Shown: positions 33,656 to 42,167 of the stretch, piece after piece
How positions within the stretch are numbered: position 1 is the first letter of the stretch
Layout of the letters: every line of letters begins with the position of its first letter
Source of the DNA: CAVWTN01 sp963757945
GTDB taxonomy: Bacteria > Vulcanimicrobiota > Vulcanimicrobiia > Vulcanimicrobiales > Vulcanimicrobiaceae
Direction: 5' to 3'
Assembly: GCA_963757945.1 (NCBI GenBank)
Contig: CAVWTN010000002.1
Location: 868,001 to 932,000, forward strand
DNA length: 64,000 nucleotides
Notes under the pieces: generated by a model
What the model was told of the DNA's origin: nothing
Databases searched by the model: none
Seen by the model: the letters and a program-made list of their open reading frames with translations, nothing else
Position numbers and translations under genes: made by a program

Positions 33656-35017
33656 ATGGCCCTTGTCGAGAACGGCGACGATTCTTGGGAGCGCGCAGCA
33701 CGCGCGGCCTTCTTGGCCGGCCGCTATTCGCAATTCGTCGCGCTGGTCCAAGAGCAGCCCCCGCACTCGGTCTCCGCGCAGACGCGCCTGTTCCTCTCGA
33801 AAGCACTCTCCCGGCTCGCTCGGCCGCAGGAGGCCCTAGCCCAGCTCCAATTGGTCGCCGATACGCCGAACTCGAGTCTGGAAACGGTCGTACAGGCCCT
33901 GCTGCAACGTAGCGTGCTCGAGCTCATCCTGGGCGATGACGAACGCGCGCGCGCCTCGCTTGAGGCCGGAGCAAATCTCATCGAAGCGGGCCGGCATCCC
34001 GAACTCGGATTTCAACTCCTCCTGTATCGCGCGCTACGAGCGTGGACGCAGCGCGATCTTGCCGCGACCGAGGCCTTCGCGCGCAGCGCAATGTCCTCGA
34101 TGAATTCGGAGACGCTCGCGCTTGCGGGACAGTTTCTCGGGTTTGTCGCGGCGAGCCGCGGTCGCTACATGGAACAGATCGCGATCTTGGAAAGCGCGCT
34201 GGCGGAACTCGACGAGATGCCCGACCGCGACCTATGGGTCGAGGTTTCGATCCTCCAGAATATCTCGGGCATCGTTTCCAACCTCTTCCTCCCGGCCGTC
34301 GCGAGACGGATGTCGGATCGCGCCGAGGCGATCGAATGGCCCGAGGAGTTGCGGATGCAGCAGCATCACATCCTGCGCTCGCTCGCGTATTTTCGCTCGC
34401 TCGGCAGCGACCCGTTCCTGCCGTTCGAGTATCTCGAACGTGCCGCCAAACTCGCGCCGAACAAAATCTGGGAACTGGTCGCACGGCTGGATCGCATCTT
34501 CCTCGTGCAAGAGATGAGCGGCGATCGGATCGTCAAAGATTTCGATCTGCCGCTGGAGCTGCAGCGTGCTCAGGAGATGGCCGCTGCGATCGATTGGGAC
34601 GAAGTCGACGGCGAGGAGCGATTCGCTCTGCTCTTACTCGCCGAGATCCTCGCCGACAAAGACCCGCAGGGCGCGGCTGCCTGTCTCGAGCGCTCGAGGA
34701 AACTGCAGGAAACGATGTCGCCGCTTCTGATGGGGAAATCGGATGCACGCTGGATCGCGACGGAAGATTACGTCGAGGGAATCGTCGCGGCGGCGAACGG
34801 GCAGAAGGAGCGAGGCATCGAGCTCATCGCGAAGGCGTTTGCTTTCTGGGATGACGTCGGATACTCGTGGTTGGCCACGCGGGCAGCGATCAAGCTGTAT
34901 GAATTGACCGGCGAAGAGCGGCATATCGATTGGGCGTTCAGGGAGTCGCGGCGCTATCCGTATTCCTGGCTCAGCGATGCGGTCTCGCGTGCCGGCCACA
35001 GGCACAGGAGAACGTAA
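33656..35017 (+). CDS. TPR-like helical repeat protein, paralog 2
   Basis: The 453-residue protein is a close copy of paralog 1. Long stretches are nearly identical (SAMSSMN-ETLALA, GRYMEQIAILESALAELD, VSILQNISGIV, AVARRMSDRAEAIEW, RLDRIFLVQEMSGDRIVKD), indicating a fairly recent duplication. The start is placed at ATG 33656 because MAL...AAFLAGRY then aligns with the start of paralog 1; an ATG at 33632 would add eight residues. The 141-base gap before it shows no clear terminator. It lacks any catalytic or DNA-binding motif. Confidence 0.75.
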   Translation: MALVENGDDSWERAARAAFLAGRYSQFVALVQEQPPHSVSAQTRLFLSKALSRLARPQEALAQLQLVADTPNSSLETVVQALLQRSVLELILGDDERARASLEAGANLIEAGRHPELGFQLLLYRALRAWTQRDLAATEAFARSAMSSMNSETLALAGQFLGFVAASRGRYMEQIAILESALAELDEMPDRDLWVEVSILQNISGIVSNLFLPAVARRMSDRAEAIEWPEELRMQQHHILRSLAYFRSLGSDPFLPFEYLERAAKLAPNKIWELVARLDRIFLVQEMSGDRIVKDFDLPLELQRAQEMAAAIDWDEVDGEERFALLLLAEILADKDPQGAAACLERSRKLQETMSPLLMGKSDARWIATEDYVEGIVAAANGQKERGIELIAKAFAFWDDVGYSWLATRAAIKLYELTGEERHIDWAFRESRRYPYSWLSDAVSRAGHRHRRT

Positions 35018-35125
35018 AGCTTCGGTATCTCGCCTAAGGGTGGCCGGACCTCACACCGATATCGAGCTTAAGTCCGTCTTGTATTTCCATTTCCGGCGGG
35101 GGCGCCGGGTGTTATTCGAGTTGAC

Positions 35126-36478
35126 GTGAGTGAAGGCGCGCTACCATCCGCAGCGACGGTGAAGGCCTTGTTCAGCAGGGGCCGTTATAACGAGCTCCTG
35201 TTGGCATTGCACCGCGCGCAAGGTGCGCATGAACTTCCCGCCGAGTACGCGCTGCTCGCCGCAACCGCTCTGACGCGGACGGGGCGCCCGCAGGAGGCGC
35301 TCGCAGGTCTGCGCTCTCTCGAGAATCGCGAGGATTACAGCACGGAGGTCGCGCTGCGCGCGCACCTCTTGGAGAGCGTCGCCGAACTGGCTCTGGGGAA
35401 CATGGCGCAATCCGAGGCTTGCATCCAGATGGCGGCGGACCTCGTAGCGCGCGCCGGCGACGCCGATGCGCCCTTCCAGGTGAAGCTCTATCGAGCGGTC
35501 CACGCCTGGGCCGAACGCGACATCGTCCGCGCGGAGATGCTCGCGCGCGCGGCGATGGCGTCGTCGAACGGCACCACGTATGCTTCCGCCGCACAGATCG
35601 TGGGCTTCAGCGCAGCGAGCCGCGGTCAATACCTCGAACAGCTTTCGATCCTCGAAAACACGCTGCATCAGCTCGACCGCCTGCAGCATGAGGACGTCTG
35701 GCTCGAGGCGTCCATCCTCCAGAACATCTCCGGCGTCATCGCGGACTTTCATCTTCCCGCCGTCGCGCGACGCCTGGCCGAACGCACCGAATCGATCGAT
35801 TGGACGGATGAGACGGCCGTCGCCCTGTATCACATCCTGCGCGCGCTCGCCTATTCGCGCTCGTTCGGCAGCGACGCCCTCTCGGCGTTCGACTATCTCG
35901 AGCGCGCTGAGAACGTCATCCCCTCCGAGGGATGGGAACTCGTCTCGCGCCTGGACCGGGTTCTTTTCATCGATGACTTTGGGGGCCGCCGCCTGCTGGT
36001 GGATTTCGATGCGGAAGCGGAGATCCGCCGGGCGGAAGAGATCGCCAACGCGCTCGATTGGACGCACCTCCCCGGCGAGGAACGCTTGGGCTTGCTGATG
36101 CTCGCAGAATTGCTCGCCGAACGGCGCCCGCGAGATGCCGAGATGCATCTACAGCGCTATCGATCGACCAAAGAGGCCGTTTCGCACTTCCTGATGGCGC
36201 GCTCCGATGCGCGCTGGTCGGCCTACGAGGATTACGTCGACGGGCTGATCGCGGCCGCGAGCGGCATGAAACAGCGTGCCGTCGAGTTGATCGGGCGGGC
36301 TTTCGACTTCTGGGTGAGCGTCGGCTATTCGTGGCGCGCGACGCGCGCCACGCTCAAGTTGTACGAGCTGACGGGTGAGCGCCGTCACATCGAGTGGGCA
36401 TCGCGCGAAGCGGACGCCTATCCCCTCTCGTGGATCGGCGAAGCGGTCAGGCGCGCCGCCAAGCGGCGTCCCCGTTAG
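35126..36478 (+). CDS. TPR-like helical repeat protein, paralog 3
   Basis: The 450-residue protein shares the layout of paralogs 1 and 2 but is more diverged. Conserved landmarks are EASILQNISGVIADFHLPAV, HILRALAYSRSFGSDAL, SRLDRVLFIDDFGG and VGYSWRATRATLKLYELTGE. It begins with GTG at 35126. Being less similar, it probably reflects an older duplication or a separately evolving specificity. It converges on nanE with a 4-base overlap. No effector domain is present. Confidence 0.72.
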   Translation: MSEGALPSAATVKALFSRGRYNELLLALHRAQGAHELPAEYALLAATALTRTGRPQEALAGLRSLENREDYSTEVALRAHLLESVAELALGNMAQSEACIQMAADLVARAGDADAPFQVKLYRAVHAWAERDIVRAEMLARAAMASSNGTTYASAAQIVGFSAASRGQYLEQLSILENTLHQLDRLQHEDVWLEASILQNISGVIADFHLPAVARRLAERTESIDWTDETAVALYHILRALAYSRSFGSDALSAFDYLERAENVIPSEGWELVSRLDRVLFIDDFGGRRLLVDFDAEAEIRRAEEIANALDWTHLPGEERLGLLMLAELLAERRPRDAEMHLQRYRSTKEAVSHFLMARSDARWSAYEDYVDGLIAAASGMKQRAVELIGRAFDFWVSVGYSWRATRATLKLYELTGERRHIEWASREADAYPLSWIGEAVRRAAKRRPR

Positions 36479-37158
36479 GGCGCGATCGCGCGCGGCGTCA
36501 CCGCGACAAAGCGCGAGACGAGCGCGTCGATGTTCGTGAGCGCGGTGCCGGCGACGACGGCGCTCGCCCCCGCCGCGAACGCCGCAGCGACGCTCGCCGG
36601 ATCACCGACGCCGCCCTCGCAGACGACGAACTCATGGAAGCGGCTGAAACGATGAACGAGGTCGAGCGCCGGCAGCGCGTGGCCCCGAGTGCCGCCGGTG
36701 TATCCGGTCAGCGTCGTCGCAATGATATCGGCCCCGGCCTGCGCCGCGGCGCGCGCGTCGTCTTCGTCGGAGCAGTCGGCCATCGCAAGCCGGGCGCGGC
36801 GGTGGATCTCGTTGATCAGCGCCCGAACGCCGTAGCCGCCGGGGCGCTCCCGCTCGGTCGCATCGAACGCGACCACGTGGGCGCCGGCGAGCGCCGCTTC
36901 TCCGATCTCCTCGATCGTCGAGGTGATGTACGGCTCGAAGCCCGCATGGACGCGCTTGATGATCCCGACGATCGGCGCGTCGAGCGCGGCACGGACGGCC
37001 GCTATGCGCGCGGCGCCTTCGATGCGCACGCCGACGGCGCCGTTCGCTACCGCGCAGCGCGCCAACGCTGCGATCGTTTCAGGGGTATTTAACGCTGAAT
37101 CTTCGTTCGCTTGAACCGAGACGATCAACCCGCCTCGCACTCGCTCGAGCACGTCCAT
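36475..37158 (-). CDS. nanE: N-acylglucosamine-6-phosphate 2-epimerase (NanE)
   Basis: The 227-residue TIM-barrel protein matches NanE: GGLIVSVQANEDSALN, GAVGVRIEG, VGIIKRVHAGFEPYITST (catalytic Lys), VVAFDATERERP, MADCSD, ATTLTGYTGGT and CEGGVGDP...AGASAVVAGTALT. It interconverts ManNAc-6-phosphate and GlcNAc-6-phosphate in amino-sugar catabolism. It starts 2 bases downstream of the kinase stop in the minus-strand operon. The kinase upstream could supply its phosphorylated substrate. Confidence 0.9.
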   Translation of the reverse strand: MDVLERVRGGLIVSVQANEDSALNTPETIAALARCAVANGAVGVRIEGAARIAAVRAALDAPIVGIIKRVHAGFEPYITSTIEEIGEAALAGAHVVAFDATERERPGGYGVRALINEIHRRARLAMADCSDEDDARAAAQAGADIIATTLTGYTGGTRGHALPALDLVHRFSRFHEFVVCEGGVGDPASVAAAFAAGASAVVAGTALTNIDALVSRFVAVTPRAIAP

Positions 37159-37160
37159 CG

Positions 37161-38096
37161 TCAGGTTCCTGCACCACCCGCCGAGACGGCCCCTTCCCGA
37201 TACGCCAGCAATAACGCACCCTCGACCGGAGCCCGCCGCGGCGCGCGCACGTCGTAGGCCGATTTGTCGAGCGCGCGCGTGAAGCGTTCGCGAATCGAGG
37301 GTTCCGCGAACAGGCCGCCCGCATACGAAACGAGTCGCGGGCGTCGCGGGGCGAGACGCGCGTCGCCTAAGACGACGAGCCCGACCAGCCGCTGCACGGC
37401 GTCATCGACCAGCAGCCCGGCGATGTCGCATTCCTGTTGAGCTCGCACGAGCGCGATCGCGAACTCCGCGATCCGGGCGCGCGTGAGCGCTCCGCTCGCA
37501 AAGCCGTGCTGGATCTCCCGCAGCGAGCGCACGCCGAAGTGTTCGCGCACGATCTTGACGAGCGCATCCTCGCCGCGCGAAGCGAAGTTGCCGCGATCGC
37601 GAGCGCGCATCGCCCAGGAGATCCCGCGCCGCGCGAGCCAAAACGCGCTGCCCTCGTCACCGAATGCGTGCCCCCAGCCTCCCAAACGCAAGCTTCGCCC
37701 CGCGTCATCCGTTGCGAGCGCGACGCTCCCGGTCCCGGCAATCACGACGATCCCCGGCTCGCCGTCGAGTGCGCCCGCGTGCGCGATCTCGCTATCGTGC
37801 ACGAAGCGCAAACGCGCGATCGCGCTCTGGGGAGGGGCTGCCTCGACTTCGTAGCCGTCGTAGCCGCTCAAGCCCGCCACGAGCGCGCGCAACGCGGGCG
37901 GCCCCGTTTGCCCGGCCTGCTGCCAGGCCGCCCCGATCAAACCGTCGATCGCATTCGCACGCCGCCGGGAGCCGGGCGTTTCACCGACCAGATCGCAGGG
38001 CGGCCCCTTGACGCGAAAGCTCTTCGACCCGTCGCCGCTGGCTAAGACGAGTTCGCTGCCCGATTGCCCGCCGTCGATGCCGGCAAACCAGCTCAC
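37161..38096 (-). CDS. BadF/BcrA-type ATPase, N-acetylglucosamine kinase-like
   Basis: The 311-residue actin-fold kinase has WFAGIDGGQSGSELV (phosphate 1), IVVIAGTGSVALA (phosphate 2), GGWGHAFGDEGSAFWLARRG and an adenosine motif near VSYAGGLFAEP. This is the organisation of GlcNAc kinases within the BadF/BadG family. Next to nanE, the inferred job is phosphorylation of GlcNAc or ManNAc. The start is GTG 38096, overlapping the TGA of the HELAH protein gene (GTGA). Confidence 0.82.
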   Translation of the reverse strand: MSWFAGIDGGQSGSELVLASGDGSKSFRVKGPPCDLVGETPGSRRRANAIDGLIGAAWQQAGQTGPPALRALVAGLSGYDGYEVEAAPPQSAIARLRFVHDSEIAHAGALDGEPGIVVIAGTGSVALATDDAGRSLRLGGWGHAFGDEGSAFWLARRGISWAMRARDRGNFASRGEDALVKIVREHFGVRSLREIQHGFASGALTRARIAEFAIALVRAQQECDIAGLLVDDAVQRLVGLVVLGDARLAPRRPRLVSYAGGLFAEPSIRERFTRALDKSAYDVRAPRRAPVEGALLLAYREGAVSAGGAGT

Positions 38097-38428
38097 GGCC
38101 GAAACCAGGCTTCGAGTGCAGCCGCGCACACGCCGGTCTGCGCCTCGGCGAGCGCATGCGCGCGCCGTTCAGCCTCCGCGCGATCGCCGCCGGGCTCCCC
38201 GGCGTGCGCGAGTTCGTGCGCGAGCGCGTACGCCAGGAAGGCACGCTCAGCGTCGAGGCCTCCGCGCGCGCGAACGAGCGCGAGTGCCCGCACGTCGATG
38301 CGGATCGTCCGCGTCGCCGGATCGCACTCCGCGAACAGACGCATGCGCCCGCCCCACGTCCCCAGATCCTCGGCGACGAGGGCGTACCCCGCGGCGGCCG
38401 CACGCGCCGTGAATTCCGGAGCGATCAT
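38093..38428 (-). CDS. Small HELAH-motif protein (putative zinc metalloprotease-like)
   Basis: The 111-residue protein contains YALAHELAHAGEP, an HExxH zinc-binding motif followed by AEAERRAHALAE, a possible third-ligand helix. It is too short for a full secreted protease. ImmA/IrrE-like or SprT-like mini-peptidases are the closest in pattern. It overlaps its neighbours by ATGA and GTGA and is clearly part of the operon. No signal peptide is present. Confidence 0.65.
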   Translation of the reverse strand: MIAPEFTARAAAAGYALVAEDLGTWGGRMRLFAECDPATRTIRIDVRALALVRARGGLDAERAFLAYALAHELAHAGEPGGDRAEAERRAHALAEAQTGVCAAALEAWFRP

Positions 38429-39804
38429 GCGAGCGTCTCCGTCGTGCGGCGCAGATCGACGCCCATGCCCGCGAGGCGCCGGCGCAATTCCGGCGCATCG
38501 ATCGCGCGCGGCTCGACCCCTGCCTCCAGCGCCTGATGCGCCGCCGTCCCGGCAGCTTGTCCGAGCGTCATGACGGTCGGCGTGAGCCGCGCCGAAGCGA
38601 GCGCCTCGTGTGTCGTGGAAATGCACCGTCCGGCCACGATCAAGCCGTTGATGTATTCGGGAACCAGGCAACGGTAAGGGATCTCGTAGCTTGCGCCCGG
38701 CGGCAGACGGTGCGTCGTCGTCCCGCTGCCGGACGGATTGTGGATGTCGATCGGGTAGGCGCTCCGTGCGATCGCGTCGTCGAACGTGCGCGCGCTGAGC
38801 ACATCCTCGCGCGTGAGCGTGTATGCGCCCACGATGCGCCGCGATTCGCGGATCCCGATCTGCGTTGCCGTCGCCGCGATGCGCGCGTTCTCGAAGCCGG
38901 GCACGTCGCTCCGGAAGAACGCGAGCAACTCCGTCACCTGCCCGCGCGCTTCGATTTCCGCGCGCGTCAAATCGTCCGGATCGAGCGGATCGATATCGAC
39001 GACCCGGGTCATGTTCACCGTCACCTCGTCCGGGTACGGCGAACTGAAGAACGAAACGAGCTCGCGCGGCACGTGGACCGCGCCGCGCTTCTGCGCGTCG
39101 CGCCATTTATCGTAGAGTCCGGCGACCGCCGTGAGCGTGGCCGCCGTGCGCTCCTCGGGCCGCAAACTCGTGCGCATTTCGGCCGGGTTCGCACGCAGGT
39201 AGGCGGCCGTCGCGGCGAGATCGACGTGGCTCAAACGAAACATCAAGCTCGCGGGCTGCACGCGGCCGCAATCGTCGCCCTGTTGCAGTTCGACGCCGGC
39301 GGAGGCCGCCACGTAGGCGTCGGCGCTCGCGTCGATCGTCACGGCCGCGCGCAGATCGCGAATGCCGCCCACGGTCGCCACGCGCGCGCCCCCAACGCGC
39401 CCCCCTTCGCTCGTCAGCGCCTCCAGGAAATACGCGTGGAGCAGCAGCCGAACGCCCGATTCGCGCATCATCTCGAACAAGAGCTCCTTGTGCGCTTCAG
39501 GATCGAACGGCGTGATCGTCGGAACGTAGTCCGATGCGTCGTGGATGTGTCCCGGAGATGCGCCGCGCGCCACGAGCCGCTCCACGATCTCCTGCGCGAG
39601 GCCGCCGACGATCCGCTCGCTGCCGGAGTGGAAGGTCATCCAAGGGCCGACCATCGCCGCCGTCGCCGTCCCGCCCAGAAAACCGTAACGCTCGACCAGC
39701 GTCGTCCGCGCGCCGCAACGGGCCGCCGCGATCGCTGCGGCGCAGCCCGCGTTTCCCCCGCCGACGATCAGTACGTCGCTCGGCTCGTGCCCGGATCGTG
39801 TCAT
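38425..39804 (-). CDS. FAD-dependent oxidoreductase
   Basis: The 459-residue protein begins with a dinucleotide fold (DVLIVGGGNAGCAAAIAAAR ... TTLVERYGFLGGTATAAMV). It ends with the FAD-closing segment NGLIVAGRCISTTHEALAS, then LTPTVMTLGQAAGTAAHQA. This is the 'FAD dependent oxidoreductase' group (PF12831) that often accompanies glycan utilisation genes; substrates are mostly unknown. As first gene of the operon with a kinase and nanE, oxidation of an amino sugar or its glycoside is a reasonable inference. Confidence 0.83.
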   Translation of the reverse strand: MTRSGHEPSDVLIVGGGNAGCAAAIAAARCGARTTLVERYGFLGGTATAAMVGPWMTFHSGSERIVGGLAQEIVERLVARGASPGHIHDASDYVPTITPFDPEAHKELLFEMMRESGVRLLLHAYFLEALTSEGGRVGGARVATVGGIRDLRAAVTIDASADAYVAASAGVELQQGDDCGRVQPASLMFRLSHVDLAATAAYLRANPAEMRTSLRPEERTAATLTAVAGLYDKWRDAQKRGAVHVPRELVSFFSSPYPDEVTVNMTRVVDIDPLDPDDLTRAEIEARGQVTELLAFFRSDVPGFENARIAATATQIGIRESRRIVGAYTLTREDVLSARTFDDAIARSAYPIDIHNPSGSGTTTHRLPPGASYEIPYRCLVPEYINGLIVAGRCISTTHEALASARLTPTVMTLGQAAGTAAHQALEAGVEPRAIDAPELRRRLAGMGVDLRRTTETLA

Positions 39805-39862
39805 CGCGCACTCGATTCCCGAACGTGTCTTGTCGATCTTCTCCCGTAGGAGGTTCGCACTC

Positions 39863-41515
39863 TTGAACCCACGTGTCCCCGGCCTTGTCGTTTTGACAAC
39901 GGTTGAACTTGGTGCGTTCGCCATCCGGCTCGGCGCCCCAGCCGGTGCCGGCCTCGAACCGATTCGGCCCTCGCGACCGCAGCTCCGAACGCAGGGACCG
40001 CTCCAGGAAGAATGCGCCGGCGCGGAGGTCTTCGGCCGGGAAGACGACCTCGCGCAACTGCGAGCCCGCCTCGCGGCTCCCGGCACGCGCGCGCTCGTCG
40101 TCCACGGAGCGTCCGGCACCGGCAAGAGCACGCTCCTCGCACTGCTCGCGGCCGACCCGCGCGTGCGAGGGAACCGCAGCGGCGGCGTCGTCACCGTGAA
40201 TGCGCGCCATCAAACGGCGCACGATTGCGCCCTCGCGCTGTTCCGGCTCCTCGAGGAGGATGCCGCGCCGCCGAGGACCCCATCGGAGCGCGAGATCCGG
40301 CAGGCGCTCGCGAATTTCGAGGCGCTCGTCGTCCTCGACGACGTCTCGCCGGCGTTCGAGCCGGCGACGCTCTTGGCGCTCGCGCCGCGCGCGACGTTCA
40401 TCCTCGGCGCAACGAAACCGCTCGAGGCCGAAGGCACCGTCAATTATGCGCTGGGCGGCCTCGACGCCGCCGACGCCGTTCGTTTGCTCGCCCGCGACCT
40501 CGATCCGTGGAGCGCCGGCGAGCAGCGCGTCGCCTGCCGCACGCTCTGCACGCTGCTGGAGGGGAACCCGGGCCGGATCCGCCAGCTGGTGCCGCATGCA
40601 GCCGCAATGGGATGGACCTTGGGAGAGCTCGCGGAGCACTTCGAAGGCCCCGAGGATTTCGACCGAACGCGGCTCGCGGAGATTGCGAGCAAACTCGATC
40701 CCGAGCTACGCTCCATCCTCGACGCTGCAGCTCTCTTCGGCGAGGCCACCTTTTGCGGCGGGGCAGCGGACGACCCCATTTATCCCGACGTCGCCGAACT
40801 CGAGAAGCGCCGCATGCTCGTACGCGATCGCGACCGTTTCAAACTTGCGACGGGGCTCGAGGCCTCGCTCGCGAGCCAGTTCATCGACCCTGCGATCCTC
40901 GACGAGACGCTCGAGTGGTTCGGCGGACGCCTGGAACGCTGCCGCGAGCGCATGACGAGCGACCGCGGCTCGCGTGCCGATTTGGCGGAGGGGCTGCGCC
41001 ACCTGGCCGCCTACGGGCGTCCGGCACCGGCGGTGCGGCTCGGCCGCGCGCTCTCCGATGCGCTCGGCGCGCACGGCGAATGGCGCGCCTGGGAAGAAGC
41101 CGTCTCGCACGTCGCGCTCGCGGCAGACCGGCTCGGGGACGGTGCCGCCCAAGCGTGGGCGCACCACCAAATGGGCGTCTACGCGCTCGCGACCGGCGAG
41201 CGTACGATCGCGCGCGCGGCGCTCGCGCAGGCCCTGGCGATCCGCGAAGCGCTCCGCGACGAATCCGGCGCCGCCGCGACGCGCGCCGGGCTCGCGTACG
41301 TTCAAGGGCCGCGCAGGGCCGGCCTGATCGCGGGGATCGCGCTCGGCGTCGTCCTCGGCGCGGGCGTGTTCTTCGCCGCGACCGGCGGACACGTCGCCCC
41401 CGCCTCGGCGCACGCCCCGAAAGCGATGCGCGCCTTCACGGTCGCCGCTCCCACGGAACAACGGCGCGCCGTCGCGCACGCGAGCGTTCAGAACACAAAC
41501 GGGATCAGCCGATAG
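39863..41515 (+). CDS. Membrane-anchored STAND-type ATPase with TPR region
   Basis: A 550-residue protein. A P-loop ATPase domain (VFGRED at the entry, Walker A HGASGTGKST, Walker B ALVVLDDV) of the NB-ARC/AAA16 kind is followed by winged-helix-like and TPR-like helices (AWAHHQMGVYALATGERT). One membrane helix (LIAGIALGVVLGAGVFFA) and a 50-residue extracytoplasmic tail end it. No DNA-binding or enzymatic effector is visible. The start is TTG 39863, chosen because AGGAGG lies 9 bases upstream. It is divergent from the amino-sugar operon and overlaps the next gene tail to tail by 28 bases. A sensory role is likely but unproven. Confidence 0.72.
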   Translation: MNPRVPGLVVLTTVELGAFAIRLGAPAGAGLEPIRPSRPQLRTQGPLQEECAGAEVFGREDDLAQLRARLAAPGTRALVVHGASGTGKSTLLALLAADPRVRGNRSGGVVTVNARHQTAHDCALALFRLLEEDAAPPRTPSEREIRQALANFEALVVLDDVSPAFEPATLLALAPRATFILGATKPLEAEGTVNYALGGLDAADAVRLLARDLDPWSAGEQRVACRTLCTLLEGNPGRIRQLVPHAAAMGWTLGELAEHFEGPEDFDRTRLAEIASKLDPELRSILDAAALFGEATFCGGAADDPIYPDVAELEKRRMLVRDRDRFKLATGLEASLASQFIDPAILDETLEWFGGRLERCRERMTSDRGSRADLAEGLRHLAAYGRPAPAVRLGRALSDALGAHGEWRAWEEAVSHVALAADRLGDGAAQAWAHHQMGVYALATGERTIARAALAQALAIREALRDESGAAATRAGLAYVQGPRRAGLIAGIALGVVLGAGVFFAATGGHVAPASAHAPKAMRAFTVAAPTEQRRAVAHASVQNTNGISR

Positions 41516-42165
41516 CGGACCTTCGCGCAATATCGTTCGTAACCGGGCAGATTCTTCGAGAGAAACTTCTCTTCATCGAGGAGCCGCCATACGATGACGA
41601 GCGCGAGGGCGATGAAGAACGCCTCGCCCCACCCCGACCCGAGCGCGAGCGGCGTGCCGAATAGCATGACGAGCGCGCCGGCATACATGGGGTGGCGCAC
41701 GATCCGATAGGGTCCCGTGTCGATCACGCGTTGATCCGCCGCCACTTCGATGGTTGCGGCGGTGAACGTGTTTTCTTTGAAGACGAGAAAGACGGCGAAG
41801 AAACCGAGGGCGACGAGAACGTCGCCGGCGACCGCCACGGCGACCGGCACGTGCGACCATGCAAAGCGGCGGTCGAGCGACGGAAGCACGAGGATTCCGA
41901 TGAACGCGAGCGAGGCGCAGACTTGAATCAGCTGCTGTCGCGGCTGATTCTCGGCGGCGGGGCCGCCCTTCACCCGGCGCTCTAAGAGTTGCCGATCGTG
42001 CTTCCAGAGATACGCCGTGATCAGCGCCGACGAGCCTGCGAAGACGCCCACGTACGCCCAGCCCTGCCAATAATCAAACGTCCACGCCGGGCCGAAGAGC
42101 GCAGCCGCCATGAACGCGACGAGCTGCGCGAATCCGAGCAGCGTCCTTCCGGCGAGCCCGTCCAC
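41488..42165 (-). CDS. Isoprenylcysteine carboxyl methyltransferase-like membrane protein
   Basis: The 225-residue protein has about five helices and the ICMT/phospholipid-methyltransferase C-terminal motif: VIDTGPYRIVRHPMYAG, then LLDEEKFLSKNLPGYERY. These bind S-adenosylmethionine in the family. Bacterial members have mostly unknown acceptors (lipids, isoprenoids or small molecules). It starts with GTG at 42165, 2 bases after the hydantoinase-like gene stop, and ends inside the 3' end of the STAND ATPase gene. Confidence 0.8.
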   Translation of the reverse strand: MDGLAGRTLLGFAQLVAFMAAALFGPAWTFDYWQGWAYVGVFAGSSALITAYLWKHDRQLLERRVKGGPAAENQPRQQLIQVCASLAFIGILVLPSLDRRFAWSHVPVAVAVAGDVLVALGFFAVFLVFKENTFTAATIEVAADQRVIDTGPYRIVRHPMYAGALVMLFGTPLALGSGWGEAFFIALALVIVWRLLDEEKFLSKNLPGYERYCAKVRYRLIPFVF

Positions 42166-42167
42166 GT

